The notes: a model not told the origin generated them from the sequence alone. DNA of 64,000 nt from Chitinophaga hostae (GCF_018224885.1 NZ_JAGTXB010000007.1:310001-374000), one strand, 5' to 3'; counted from the first letter of the stretch, positions 31,830 through 40,442 are shown. Numbers and translations are program-made.

Positions 31830-33284
31830 TTATTTTATCACTGTTGCCAGTAGGCGGATTCCTTCTTCCAGTTCTTCAGGCGTGAGAGATGCATAACCCA
31901 GGCGAATGGCGTTCAACGGTACACCGGAAAACGAGAAGCGCTCAGTAGGCATAATAGATACTCCTTTTTTCAGGAGCTGCGCTGCCAGGTTTTCAGTATT
32001 ATGCGCACGCTTAAATTTCACCCAGTAGGCCAGTCCCCCGGCGGGTTTCACGAATGCCGTTTTTCCGCCAAGATATGTTTGCAGGTATTGGTACATACAC
32101 TCCCTTCTTTCTTTGTAGATATTAAACGCCCTGCGTGCGTGGCGGTTAACGGCTCCCTGTTCCATCAGCTCTGCGATCGCCTGTTCCATGATGGGATCGC
32201 CCTGCCGGTCTACCAGCCCTCTCAGCTGTGCCAGCGATGCGATAAATGCCGCCGGTCCGGTTACATACCCGATCCTGACTGCCGGCGCCACCAGCTTACT
32301 GAGGGAGCTGATATAAATTACATTAGCGGCATGTTGATTACTGGCCAATGGTAACAGGCTCTTTGCATCAAAATGAAACTCATGATCGTAATCATCTTCT
32401 ATAATAGCAAAGCTGTAGCGGTTAGAGAGTGCTATCAGCTTTAGCCTGCGTTCCATTTTCATACTTACGGCGGTAGGAAACTGGTGATGCGGTGTTACAT
32501 ATACTGCTTTCAGCGGAGTAGTACTGCATACCCGTTCCAGCTCTTCTACTACCAGTCCTTTATCATCTACGGGGATGTTGATCATCCGCGCTCCTGCGCC
32601 TGCAAGTGTTTGCCATGCGGGTAAATAACCCGGGCATTCTATGGCTACGGCATCGCCGGGTTTTATCAGCGTGTGTGCGGTGAGGTACAGTGCCATCTGG
32701 CTGCCGCGGGTGATGCAGATGTTTGCTTTATCGGTATTCATTCCGCGTTTAAACGCCAGCATGTTTACCAGTGCCGTGCGAAGTCTTTCTTCGCCCTGCG
32801 GATGTCCATATCCCAGCATCCGCCAGCGGGCCTTTTGCTGGAATATCCGTTTATATGCTTTGGCCAGTTCGTCCATTGGCGCCAGCCGGACATCGGGCCA
32901 ACCATCGTTGAATGTGATGAGTGCCGCGGCGCCGGTGGTTTGCTCCGGGAGGATGCCGGCAGTATGATTAAATGCAAACGGACTGCCTGCTTTCAGCAAT
33001 GGCTTTTTGCTGAGTGGCAAATTGTTCGACACAAATGTTCCTTTCTTATCTGCTGTTTCCAGCCAGCCTTCTGCGATCAGTCCTTCATAGGCCAGCACCA
33101 CGGTTTTCCGGTTTACGCCGATATCAGCTGCCAGTACGCGGCTTCCCGGCAATGGAGTGCCTGGTTTCAGGCGCCCCTTGCGGATTTCCGCAATAATACC
33201 ATCGGCTATCTGTTGGTAAACGGATAACTGTTTGTCTACGTCAATCGCAAGTATCGTATTCCAGGGCCTTAACATCTGGACCAT
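31830..33284 (-). CDS. MocR-type transcriptional regulator (GntR HTH plus PLP aminotransferase domain)
   Basis: 484 residues. The N-terminal winged helix (QLSVYQQIADGIIAEIRKGRL, GTPLPGSRVLAADIGVNRKTVVLAYEGLIAEGWL) joins by a linker to a fold-type I aminotransferase domain from about 125. There the PLP lysine lies in VIYISSLSKLVAPAVRIGY, and NDGWPDVRLAP and ECPGYLPAW mark the substrate side. MocR proteins sense PLP or amino-acid-like ligands and usually control a divergent gene. Here the cupin and DapA-family genes are divergent across 97 bp, which also contains an inverted repeat at 33302-33319. Confidence 0.93.
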   Translation of the reverse strand: MVQMLRPWNTILAIDVDKQLSVYQQIADGIIAEIRKGRLKPGTPLPGSRVLAADIGVNRKTVVLAYEGLIAEGWLETADKKGTFVSNNLPLSKKPLLKAGSPFAFNHTAGILPEQTTGAAALITFNDGWPDVRLAPMDELAKAYKRIFQQKARWRMLGYGHPQGEERLRTALVNMLAFKRGMNTDKANICITRGSQMALYLTAHTLIKPGDAVAIECPGYLPAWQTLAGAGARMINIPVDDKGLVVEELERVCSTTPLKAVYVTPHHQFPTAVSMKMERRLKLIALSNRYSFAIIEDDYDHEFHFDAKSLLPLASNQHAANVIYISSLSKLVAPAVRIGYVTGPAAFIASLAQLRGLVDRQGDPIMEQAIAELMEQGAVNRHARRAFNIYKERRECMYQYLQTYLGGKTAFVKPAGGLAYWVKFKRAHNTENLAAQLLKKGVSIMPTERFSFSGVPLNAIRLGYASLTPEELEEGIRLLATVIK

Positions 33285-33301
33285 CTATTTAAGTAAAAAC
33301 T

Positions 33302-33319
33302 GGATGATTATGATCATCC
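33302..33319. promoter_or_regulatory. Inverted repeat in the MocR-cupin divergent region (candidate operator)
   Basis: GGATGAT (33302-33308), 4-nt spacer, ATCATCC (33313-33319). It lies midway between the divergent regulator and the cupin gene, as expected of an operator for MocR. Confidence 0.4.
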
Positions 33320-33381
33320 AAAAATAGACAAATTTTGTGTGGTCAGAACAAATCAACGATAAACATTTTCTCACCTCTTAA

Positions 33382-33864
33382 ATGCGTTTACACATGAAAC
33401 AAAGTACCAACATCCCCGCTCCTTTTTCTTCAAAAGATTTCCATCAAACCTTTGCCCGTCCTGTATTTGTGAAGGCGGAGAAGCTGATACATAAAAATGT
33501 GGAACAGGCCGGCGAGCATCAGCACTTTTCTGCCGAGCGTAAACACCCGGTGTTTTTTGTAGACCTGCCCACCAAAAACGTGAGCATGACGATCGGCGGG
33601 CTGCTGCCAGGGCAGCTGACGAACCGGCACCGGCATACCTATGAAACCGTGTTGTACGTGCTGGAAGGAAAAGGCTATACCGAAGTAGAAGATGAGAAAG
33701 TAACATGGCAGGCGGGCGACGCGGTATACATTCCCAGCTGGGCATGGCACCGTCATCAAAATCTCAGCGACAGCGAACCTGCCCGGTACATCGCCTGCGA
33801 AAACGCCCCACAGCTGCAAAACCTGGGAGTAGCGCTGCGCGAAGAAGAAGGACGCGATCTATGA
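33382..33864 (+). CDS. Cupin-domain protein
   Basis: 160 residues (156 if the second Met at 33394 is used). A single cupin barrel is seen: GGLLPGQLTNRHRHTYETVLYVLEGKGYTEVEDEKVTWQAGD with the first metal motif (H-x-H...E) and AVYIPSWAWHRHQNLSD with the second, so three His and one Glu ligands are present. The N-terminal 60 residues carry HKNVEQAGEHQHFSAERKHPVFFVDLP. The protein may be a metal-dependent dioxygenase or isomerase on a small acid. It is followed 52 bp later by a DapA-family gene and lies divergent to MocR, suggesting one pathway. Confidence 0.85.
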   Translation: MRLHMKQSTNIPAPFSSKDFHQTFARPVFVKAEKLIHKNVEQAGEHQHFSAERKHPVFFVDLPTKNVSMTIGGLLPGQLTNRHRHTYETVLYVLEGKGYTEVEDEKVTWQAGDAVYIPSWAWHRHQNLSDSEPARYIACENAPQLQNLGVALREEEGRDL

Positions 33865-33916
33865 TCCTGGCCCGGGAGCTTCTTTTCTATCACCATCTCA
33901 CTAAATAAAAACAGGC

Positions 33917-34798
33917 ATGAACAACACAACATTCAAAGGCATCATCGCCTACCCGATCACACCTTTTGATCAGAACGGGCAGGTAGATACCCCCTTATTC
34001 AAAACACTGACCGAGCGGCTCATACAATCAGGGGCTCATGGTATTGCGCCACTTGGCAGCACCGGCGTGCTCCCTTATCTCCGCGATGAGGAAAAAGAGG
34101 CAGTGACTACTGCTGCCATAGCACAGGTGAACGGCCGGGTACCGGTGTTGGTGGGTGTTTCCAATCTCACTACCGAACGCACCATCTATCATGCGCGCTT
34201 CGCAGAAAAAGCCGGCGCCACAGCGGTGATGATCATTCCCATGAGTTACTGGAAACTAACAGAAGATGAAATTTTCCATCATTACGAACAAGTAGCCAGC
34301 CAGCTGTCGATCCCCATCATGGCCTATAACAACCCGGCTACTGGTGGTATTGATATGTCGCCCGCCCTGCTAAAAAGACTACTCCGGATCCCTAACGTCA
34401 CCATGATCAAAGAAAGCAGCGGAGATATACAAAGGATGCATTTTTTACGCAGCGCATTGGGAGAAGAAACAGCATTCTATAACGGGTCCAATCCGTTGGC
34501 ATTGGGCGCATTTGCCGCAGGGGCCAGCGGTTGGTGTACGGCCGCCTTTAACCTGATCCCTGCATTGAACCAACAGCTATACGACGCCGTTTGCAACAAC
34601 GATCTTGCAACCGCCAGAACTGTTTTCTATCAACAGTTTGAGCTACTGCAGTTCATCGTGGCCAAAGGCCTGCCGGCGGCGATCCAGGCAGGATTAAAAA
34701 TACAGGGAATTGAAAGCGGATACCTGAGAAGTCCGTTACAGCCATTGACGGAAGCCGACTACCAGCAGCTGTCGGAGATACTGGCACGTGTGAACTAA
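33917..34798 (+). CDS. DapA/NanA-family aldolase or lyase (dihydrodipicolinate synthase-like)
   Basis: 293 residues, a (beta/alpha)8 barrel of normal family length. FKGIIAYPITPFDQNGQVD starts the barrel. GIAPLGSTGVLPYLRDEEK holds the pyruvate-carboxylate-binding GSTG loop. IMAYNNP carries the catalytic Tyr and NVTMIKESSGD the Schiff-base Lys. Family enzymes condense or cleave pyruvate with aldehydes (dihydrodipicolinate synthase, N-acetylneuraminate lyase, keto-deoxy-sugar dehydratase). Because it sits with a cupin under a MocR regulator and not among lysine genes, a catabolic role is more likely than lysine synthesis. Copy C of the long hairpin follows. Confidence 0.88.
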   Translation: MNNTTFKGIIAYPITPFDQNGQVDTPLFKTLTERLIQSGAHGIAPLGSTGVLPYLRDEEKEAVTTAAIAQVNGRVPVLVGVSNLTTERTIYHARFAEKAGATAVMIIPMSYWKLTEDEIFHHYEQVASQLSIPIMAYNNPATGGIDMSPALLKRLLRIPNVTMIKESSGDIQRMHFLRSALGEETAFYNGSNPLALGAFAAGASGWCTAAFNLIPALNQQLYDAVCNNDLATARTVFYQQFELLQFIVAKGLPAAIQAGLKIQGIESGYLRSPLQPLTEADYQQLSEILARVN

Positions 34799-34827
34799 TG
34801 GGAAAATTCGCCGGAGTTGAATCCATG

Positions 34828-35004
34828 GAAATTGTCTTTCCCAGGATTAAACTGATTTTGATGATTTGATGATTTTTTATTTTTTGATTTTAAAAGATTA
34901 GGGGAGATAACAGCGGATAGCTATTTGTTGTTATTTCCCTAATCTTTAAAAATGAAAAATCATCAAATCATCAAAATCAGTTTAATCCTGGGCAAGACAA
35001 TTTC
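34828..35004. repeat. Long hairpin element, copy C
   Basis: The outer arms (from 34828 and to 35004) show CCAGGATTAAACTGATTTTG and its inverse, with GATGATTTGATGATTT behind. Relative to copies A, B and D, which have TTAGACTG, both arms of this copy have TTAAACTG, a paired substitution. Near the tip one arm has TCTTTCCC and the other GGGCAAGA, a single mismatch. The core holds AAAAGATTAGGGGAGATAAC and AGCGGATA. The 34799-35221 gap otherwise contains only the short frame discussed separately. Confidence 0.9.
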
Positions 35005-35161
35005 ACTTTATGGAATAAAGGTAGGCAGGCATTTTTTTGAAGACACGCCGGAAAATAAAACGGTAGCAGTGTATTTAAAACCTGGCTTGTTAAACATTCC
35101 CTGGTATGAAGTGGGAGAAACGGTAAATATAAATCCTCCCCAAGGGACAACTCCCCGTTAA
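34952..35161 (+). other. Doubtful 69-codon frame starting inside long hairpin copy C
   Basis: The first 17 codons (KNHQIIKISLILGKTIS) are the right arm of the hairpin; the rest (VGRHFFEDTPENKTVAVYLKP and following) is outside it and looks somewhat protein-like. No family was recognised and no promoter or ribosome-binding site was found. It may be chance, or the tail of a decayed gene that gained a start codon from the repeat. Confidence 0.2.
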
Positions 35162-35221
35162 CAAGAGAAATTGCCGAACCGCAGCGAATTTTGTACCTTA
35201 TACTACTAATTATCGCTATCT

Positions 35222-35689
35222 ATGGGACTATTCAGTTTTTTTTCCGGCAAGCGCCGGGATCCCTTACCGGAGATCAATATCCGGCATCCCTTCTTCGGAC
35301 ATATGACCTACGTCCATAACGAACGGGATGCAACCCGGAGTCACTTCCAGGGCAAACAACATTTTGCCCCTGTTCTCCGGCCAATAGCGCTGACTATTGT
35401 TGCAGATACAACAGGCCCAACTGCTATGCAAACTGATTTATTCAAATCCATTGAACAAGGCTATGATACCGTGTTAGCAACGATTACACCGCTGATAACA
35501 CAGGAGTTCAGTTCCCGGAAAAATTTTGTTTCCAGGAGCTTCGCCGGCGAATACCGCCTGTTCTATATCCATCTTTATGCTGATGGACATTCCTGGGAAC
35601 TTTCCTATGAAACAGTATCCGATGAGGAGCCCGTTATCAGCGTCACCATGAAAAATTTTGAAGTAATGGAAGTATTTGTAGATGGATAA
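35222..35689 (+). CDS. Hypothetical cytoplasmic protein
   Basis: 155 residues, no signal peptide or membrane segment. The N-terminus MGLFSFFSGKRRDPLPEINI and HPFFGHMTYVHNERDA are followed by alternating strands and a helix, with ELSYETVSDEEPVISVTMKN at the end. The build (short Lys/Arg-rich tip, then a mixed alpha/beta domain with a conserved acidic end) resembles immunity-like or DUF2004-like proteins, but I do not recognise a family with confidence. It ends 62 bp before a convergent HAD gene, with a terminator between. Confidence 0.7.
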   Translation: MGLFSFFSGKRRDPLPEINIRHPFFGHMTYVHNERDATRSHFQGKQHFAPVLRPIALTIVADTTGPTAMQTDLFKSIEQGYDTVLATITPLITQEFSSRKNFVSRSFAGEYRLFYIHLYADGHSWELSYETVSDEEPVISVTMKNFEVMEVFVDG

Positions 35690-35700
35690 CAGCGGCAATA

Positions 35701-35730
35701 AAAAAACCCCACGATAAACGTGAGGTTTTT
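35701..35730. terminator. Bidirectional intrinsic terminator
   Basis: AAAAACCCCACG (35702-35713) pairs with CGTGAGGTTTTT (35719-35730) with one mismatch (a G.U on the minus strand) and a 5-nt loop. It lies between the hypothetical gene and the HAD gene. Confidence 0.85.
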
Positions 35731-35751
35731 GCTTTTCGGGTGGATTTTATA

Positions 35752-36570
35752 TTAGTAAGTTGTTTCCATTATCACTGGTTCTCCCATTACTCTCATAAAC
35801 AATTCTTCATTCAGCAGATCCTTGATGGATTTAATGATGAAGTCGGGAGAATAACCAAAATTGGCGAGATCACTTTCATGTGTTACGCCGGTGAGGGTAA
35901 GTATGGTGGTGAAGCCCATTGAACCGGCGCCGAGGATATCGGTACCCATGGTATCGCCTATCATCACGGTTTCATCGGTAGCGAGCTGCAATGTTTTCCT
36001 GGCCATCCGCATCATTACCGGGCTTGGTTTACCTACACTGAAAGCCTTGATACCACTGGCAGATTCCAGCATGGCCACCAGCGCGCCACATCCGGCCCTG
36101 TACTTTCCATCTCCGATGGGGCAGTTGGGATCGAGGTTGGTGGCAATAAGTTTGGCGCCTTTCATGATCATGTTAATCGCCTTGTCAACAGATTCCAGCA
36201 TAATGGTTCTTCCCTCTCCTATAATTACATAGTCGGGTTGATCATCTACAATAGAATAACCTGCATTGTGCAGCTCTGTCAGCAAACCGCCTTCCCCAAT
36301 CACATAAGCGGTTCCGTTTTCTTTCTTTGATGCCAGGTACCTGGCTGTTGCCATAGCGCAGGTAAAAATATCTTCATCATTTACCCGGAAGCCCATCTTG
36401 TTGAGTTTGTAACAAACATCCCTGCTGGTTCTCTGGCTATTGTTTGTCAGAAACAGAAAAGGCAGCCCCCTGTCTCTCAGGCCATTAATAAACTCTACAG
36501 CGCCGGGAATTGGTTCACTTCCTTTGTAGATTACGCCATCCATGTCGATAAGAAATCCCTTTTTTTTCAT
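35752..36570 (-). CDS. HAD-superfamily phosphatase, NagD-like (subfamily IIA)
   Basis: 272 residues. HAD motif I is FLIDMDGVIYKGSEPIPGA with the nucleophile Asp and the acid Asp two residues on. Motif II is FLFLTNNSQRTS, then a IIA-type cap domain (about 75-180). The conserved KPSPVMM gives the Lys of motif III, and VMIGDTMGTDILGAGSMGF motif IV. Family members dephosphorylate nucleotides, 4-nitrophenyl phosphate-like substrates or phosphosugars. It is monocistronic. The C-terminus (LLNEELFMRVMGEPVIMETTY) is slightly longer than usual. Confidence 0.93.
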   Translation of the reverse strand: MKKKGFLIDMDGVIYKGSEPIPGAVEFINGLRDRGLPFLFLTNNSQRTSRDVCYKLNKMGFRVNDEDIFTCAMATARYLASKKENGTAYVIGEGGLLTELHNAGYSIVDDQPDYVIIGEGRTIMLESVDKAINMIMKGAKLIATNLDPNCPIGDGKYRAGCGALVAMLESASGIKAFSVGKPSPVMMRMARKTLQLATDETVMIGDTMGTDILGAGSMGFTTILTLTGVTHESDLANFGYSPDFIIKSIKDLLNEELFMRVMGEPVIMETTY

Positions 36571-36683
36571 AGCATTTCAATGTTGGTTACTTTATAAACT
36601 TGATCAATAAAACGAACATTCATAAAAAACCATGGAATGGATAAAGGCGGGAGGCTGCATAGATACAGCGGTATTTGAAGGAT

Positions 36684-36707
36684 AGATAACATTTGGATGT
36701 GTTATCT
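36684..36707. promoter_or_regulatory. 8-bp inverted repeat upstream of the HAD gene
   Basis: AGATAACA (36684-36691), 8-nt spacer, TGTTATCT (36700-36707), 114 bp before the HAD start. Possible operator or a structure at the end of the small membrane protein transcript. Confidence 0.3.
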
Positions 36708-36769
36708 CCGATAAAGATAATCATAAATTCCGGGAAAGGAAATTTTTTGGAATGATTTGCTGCTCCTCC

Positions 36770-36781
36770 CGGTAATTACCG
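36770..36781. promoter_or_regulatory. 12-bp perfect palindrome
   Basis: CGGTAATTACCG lies 39 bp downstream of the small membrane protein gene (which reads on the minus strand from 37032 to 36820). It has no T tract in that direction, so it is more like a protein-binding site than a terminator. Confidence 0.3.
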
Positions 36782-36819
36782 ACAGGTAGTAAAAAAATGA
36801 TACGGGTTGAAACATCGGT

Positions 36820-37032
36820 CTATGCCTCGTCTTTTGTATTCTTCACCAGGCCGATACCTGATACAAAAAAAATAAGACCAATCACTGCGGCAACCAGCAA
36901 CTCCCGCCACTGCATGCTGTGCTTAATAAAACCTGATCCGGCATAAATAAGACCAACAATCCCCAATATGGTCAAAATCGTCCCGAAAAGTCTTTTTACA
37001 TTCATATACCAGTGTTTAATGGAATCAAACAA
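36820..37032 (-). CDS. Small two-helix membrane protein
   Basis: 70 residues (61 if the second Met at 37005 is used). Two hydrophobic segments, LFGTILTILGIVGLIYAGSG and LVAAVIGLIFFVSGIGLV, are joined by a short polar loop and end in a charged tail (KNTKDEA). Short proteins of this type with T-I-L-G-I-x-G-L-I-Y-x-G are widespread in Bacteroidota. Role unknown. It follows the efflux pump by 25 bp on the same strand and may be cotranscribed with it. Confidence 0.75.
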   Translation of the reverse strand: MFDSIKHWYMNVKRLFGTILTILGIVGLIYAGSGFIKHSMQWRELLVAAVIGLIFFVSGIGLVKNTKDEA

Positions 37033-37057
37033 TTTCTATGCCGTCACCTGACCTTTG

Positions 37058-38596
37058 TTATGAAGCCTTCCGGGGATTTTTAATAAAGAGCACCGCCATT
37101 ATGCCCCCGAGAAAACCAAGCGCGGCGGAGATCCGCATTATTATTCCATAGGCGTCTATAAATCCCGCATGATATATTTTAACGACCTCCGCTTGCTGTG
37201 TACGGTTGAGTTGCGCGGGCGGAGCCGCATTGCCCAGGTCCGCAGTACGGGCCACTATCGCCTGTTGCTGTTCGTTATTCAACTGCATTTGCGGCAGGTC
37301 TTTTTGTACGGCGGCGGCAAAAAATAACACGGCCAGAGATCCGAAGATGGCATTGGCAAAAACACCGGAGATACGCGTAACGGCATTATTGATCCCCGAT
37401 GCGGTACCCGATAAGTGATCACTCACCGCGCCCATCACTGTGGCGGTGAGCGGCGCCACGGTGAAAGACATCCCTAACCCCAGCACCACGATGCCCGGGA
37501 AAAAGGTGGTCCAGTATTCGGAAGGACCAGCCGTTTGTTTTACGAAAGACAGCAAAAGCAACCCCGCTCCTGCCAGGCAGGGACCCATGATCAAAAAAAG
37601 CCGCGGACCATGCTTATCTGCCAGGCTGCCCGCCCAACGGGCTATTGATATCATTAAAACGGTAAATGGCAGAAAAGTAAGACCAGAGTCCAGTTGACTA
37701 TACCCCTGCGCCTGCACCATATTCAGCGATTGGAATAACATTCCCGCGCCAAGGCCCGCATACAGGAAAAACGTTAAGAGGTTAGCACCGGTGAAAGTAG
37801 GATTGGCAAACAGTTGCAACGGCAACATCGGTGAGTTGCTTTTTCGTTCTACCAGTACAAAGGCAATGAGCAGCAGGATCCCGGTAATGATGGACCCGTA
37901 TACTGTTACATCTCCAAAACCAACAGACGGCATCCTTAAAAAACCAAAAGTAAGTAACGCCAACCCCGCAGCAATGAGGATAGCGCCGGGGAAATCAAGT
38001 CCTTTTTGCTGATCTTCATCCCGCCTTTCTGTTACTTTCAGCGATAAAAACACCAACGCCGCCATACCAATAGGAACATTAATAAAAAAGATATAACGCC
38101 ACAACCCGGCATCGGCCAGGGCGCCGCCTAATACCGGACCGCCCATGGTAACCAGTGTGGTAACGGCTGACCAGGTGCCAATGGCCTTTCCCCGTTCATT
38201 TTCATTGATAGCAGAAGAAATCAGTGATAAGCTCCCCGGTATCATCAAGGCCCCGCCAATACCCTGTATCATCCTGAAAATGATCAGCCACAGCGCATTG
38301 CCGGCAACACCGCAGGCGGCAGATCCGGCTATAAAAATAAAGATACCGGTCATGAATACTTTCTTGCGTCCCAACCGGTCGCCCAGGGTACCTCCAATCA
38401 ATATCAGGGCGGCCAGCATCAGCAGGTAGGCGTTTAATACCCAGAAGACATCTGCTCCGGATGCCTTCAGGCTACGTTGCAGGGCCGGCAGCACCACATT
38501 CAATGCGGTACCATCTATAAAAGCCATGGCAGATGCCAGTATGGTGGTGACCATCACCCATTTGCCTTCAGTACTCCGGAGCGATACGGTTGTCAT
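37058..38596 (-). CDS. MFS multidrug efflux transporter, DHA2 (EmrB/QacA) type
   Basis: 512 residues with 14 predicted membrane helices. Helix 1 has the DHA2 pattern AFIDGTALNVVLPALQRSL. The loop between helices 2 and 3 carries motif A (GGTLGDRLGRKKVFMTG). Motif C is in helix 5 (TLVTMGGPVLGGALADAG). A periplasmic loop in the last quarter (about residues 425-475) is rich in Gln and Asn. The protein exports drugs or other hydrophobic compounds by proton antiport. A DoxX gene lies 65 bp upstream and a Crp-type regulator beyond that, all on the same strand. Confidence 0.92.
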   Translation of the reverse strand: MTTVSLRSTEGKWVMVTTILASAMAFIDGTALNVVLPALQRSLKASGADVFWVLNAYLLMLAALILIGGTLGDRLGRKKVFMTGIFIFIAGSAACGVAGNALWLIIFRMIQGIGGALMIPGSLSLISSAINENERGKAIGTWSAVTTLVTMGGPVLGGALADAGLWRYIFFINVPIGMAALVFLSLKVTERRDEDQQKGLDFPGAILIAAGLALLTFGFLRMPSVGFGDVTVYGSIITGILLLIAFVLVERKSNSPMLPLQLFANPTFTGANLLTFFLYAGLGAGMLFQSLNMVQAQGYSQLDSGLTFLPFTVLMISIARWAGSLADKHGPRLFLIMGPCLAGAGLLLLSFVKQTAGPSEYWTTFFPGIVVLGLGMSFTVAPLTATVMGAVSDHLSGTASGINNAVTRISGVFANAIFGSLAVLFFAAAVQKDLPQMQLNNEQQQAIVARTADLGNAAPPAQLNRTQQAEVVKIYHAGFIDAYGIIMRISAALGFLGGIMAVLFIKNPRKAS

Positions 38597-38661
38597 AATT
38601 GCTGAGATGAGAATATCAAGTTAACATACATTATGCTAAAATGTTCCCCTGTCGCAATTTA

Positions 38662-39105
38662 TTAATCTGTCAGCCACTGATCAACCGAATACCTGCCTCC
38701 ACCCACTATAAAAAGTACAATGCAAATACCCAACACCAGCAGATGATACTCAAATCCTTCCTGGCCAGCGGGCAGCTTGCCAAACCAGTTCATAAAAAAA
38801 CCGTTCTTCCAATGGAAGCTGATCATCCCAGTAAACAGCACAAAGATGCCCATTGCGGCCACGCGGGTACCTACGCCTGCCAGTAACATGGCCATGCCCG
38901 CACATTCGATAATAATGGCTAATATGGCTATAAACACCGGTAAGCCTGCCGGGCCTGTCATAAATTTCATTTCGCCGGATAAACCCGGACCATTAAACCA
39001 TCCGAACATTTTTTGAGTGGCGTGGGGAAAAAGTACGATGCCCACTGTTAATCGTAATACCAGGCCGGTCCAGCTGTTGTCCGTTGCTAAAAGTTGCGTC
39101 ATCAT
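38662..39105 (-). CDS. DoxX-family membrane protein
   Basis: 147 residues, four membrane helices. LVLRLTVGIVLFPHATQKMFGWF with GPGL, then the second helix with LPVFIAILAIIIECAGMAMLLAGVGTRVAA, HWKNGFFMNW and the closing EYHLLVLGICIVLFIVGG form the DoxX/SURF4-like pattern of the family also called DoxD/YphA-like. Members are linked to redox or thiol stress in other bacteria; here the role is unknown. It lies between the Crp/Fnr-type gene and the efflux pump. Confidence 0.9.
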   Translation of the reverse strand: MMTQLLATDNSWTGLVLRLTVGIVLFPHATQKMFGWFNGPGLSGEMKFMTGPAGLPVFIAILAIIIECAGMAMLLAGVGTRVAAMGIFVLFTGMISFHWKNGFFMNWFGKLPAGQEGFEYHLLVLGICIVLFIVGGGRYSVDQWLTD

Positions 39106-39182
39106 ATTTTTTTACTGCAAAGATGCAGTGAGGCACGGGCTCCGGAATGTGACATTTATCAAAAAAACAATTACCAGCCGGA

Positions 39183-39761
39183 TCAAATTTTACCGGCGTA
39201 CTGGCTTCTGATACGGCTCAGGGTTTCGCGCGTAATGCCCAGGTAAGCGGCGATATGCTGCTGGCTAAGTCGTTGTTCAATAGCGCCGTAATCCTGCAGG
39301 AAAGCATTATACCGTTCTTCTGCAGATTTTTGTAATAACAGTATCCTTCTTTGCCATATGGCAAATGCCTGTTGTAATACCTTATGAAAATATCTTTCCA
39401 GCAAGGGAATTTCCAGGAACAAGGCTTCCAGGGCATCCTTGTTTATCTGCAGCACTTCGGTAGCTTCCAGCGCTTCAATATTGTAGATAGATGGTGTTTG
39501 CGTAAGAAGGCTGTACCGGTCGCTGATCCACCAGTCTTCAAAGCCGAAGTGAATAATGCGTTCCTTTCCTCCAGCATCTGTTTCATATTGCCGCACACCT
39601 CCTTTGATAACAAAATAATCATGACGGCAAATAGCGCCCTCTTGTAACAGGTATTGATACCGGCGCAGCCGCTTTAGCTCCAGTGCGTCGCAGAATGTTT
39701 GTTGTGCTGCGTCATCAAGTGTAACATACCGGGCAATGTGATTCAACAGTAGTGTGTGCAT
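39183..39761 (-). CDS. Crp/Fnr-family transcriptional regulator
   Basis: 192 residues from MHTLLLNHIARYVTL; a longer frame adds 16 residues without domain support. The cyclic-nucleotide-like beta roll spans about 15-120 (YQYLLQEGAICRHDYFVIKGGVRQY, EALEATEVLQINKDALEALF). The winged helix at the C-terminus is short (RLSQQHIAAYLGITRETLSRIRSQY). This is the widespread Bacteroidota branch that lacks the cAMP contact residues. An exact -7 element (TATATTTG on minus, 39766-39773) lies only 4 bp before the ATG, suggesting a very short leader. It is probably the regulator of the DoxX/efflux genes downstream. Confidence 0.9.
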   Translation of the reverse strand: MHTLLLNHIARYVTLDDAAQQTFCDALELKRLRRYQYLLQEGAICRHDYFVIKGGVRQYETDAGGKERIIHFGFEDWWISDRYSLLTQTPSIYNIEALEATEVLQINKDALEALFLEIPLLERYFHKVLQQAFAIWQRRILLLQKSAEERYNAFLQDYGAIEQRLSQQHIAAYLGITRETLSRIRSQYAGKI

Positions 39762-39833
39762 AGCACAAATATAAAAAGAAACGGAACCCATGCAGGCTCC
39801 GGCAAACAAGTAGCAGGATTTCTTTGGTAAAGG

Positions 39834-40442
39834 TTACAGGATATAATCTTTCAATTGTTTTTTTGCGCCTTTATGCCCGATATGGGCGGCTTTCTCAAAA
39901 TAATGTTTTGCCCAGCGGGCAGATGTCGCCACGCCGTCGCCGTGTTTGTAACAGAGCCCCAGGTTATACAGGGCACCGGCATCGTTATGTTTTGCAGCTT
40001 TTTTGTACCAGTACACGGCCCTGACATGATCTTCCGGAACACCTTTTCCGTAGAAATAGCATACGCCCAGGTCGCGCTGCGCATCTATCAATCCCTGGCG
40101 GGCGGCCAGTATAAACCATTTCACCGCTTTCTTTTCATCCTGTTCCATCTGTTCTCCTTCCCTGAAAAAGAAGCCAACATTATATTGCGCATCCCGATGA
40201 CCCAGGTAAGCGGCACGGAGATACCATTTAAATGCTTCCTCCACATTTTTTTCCACTCCCTTGCCAAAATCATAACAGGTACCAATATAAAATTGTGCCC
40301 GCTTATGTCCGCTGACAGCAGCTTCATACCATAACCGGAAAATGTATTTCCAATTCTTTCTTTTAACATCGGATTCAAAGGCGTGCCAATATCCCAACAG
40401 GAACTGCTGATGATACCCGGCTTTACTGAGCTGCTTTCTCAT
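39834..40442 (-). CDS. Sel1-like repeat protein (tetratricopeptide-type)
   Basis: 202 residues, no signal peptide. At least four Sel1 units of about 36 residues are visible: AAVSGHKRAQFYIGTCYDFG, AAYLGHRDAQYNVGFFFREG, AARQGLIDAQRDLGVCYFYG and AAKHNDAGALYNLGLCYKHG, with a partial fifth (AAHIGHKGAKKQL). The repeats form a curved scaffold for protein partners; no partner is identifiable here. The N-terminal 40 residues (KAGYHQQFLLGYWHAFESDV) are not repeat. Confidence 0.9.
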   Translation of the reverse strand: MRKQLSKAGYHQQFLLGYWHAFESDVKRKNWKYIFRLWYEAAVSGHKRAQFYIGTCYDFGKGVEKNVEEAFKWYLRAAYLGHRDAQYNVGFFFREGEQMEQDEKKAVKWFILAARQGLIDAQRDLGVCYFYGKGVPEDHVRAVYWYKKAAKHNDAGALYNLGLCYKHGDGVATSARWAKHYFEKAAHIGHKGAKKQLKDYIL

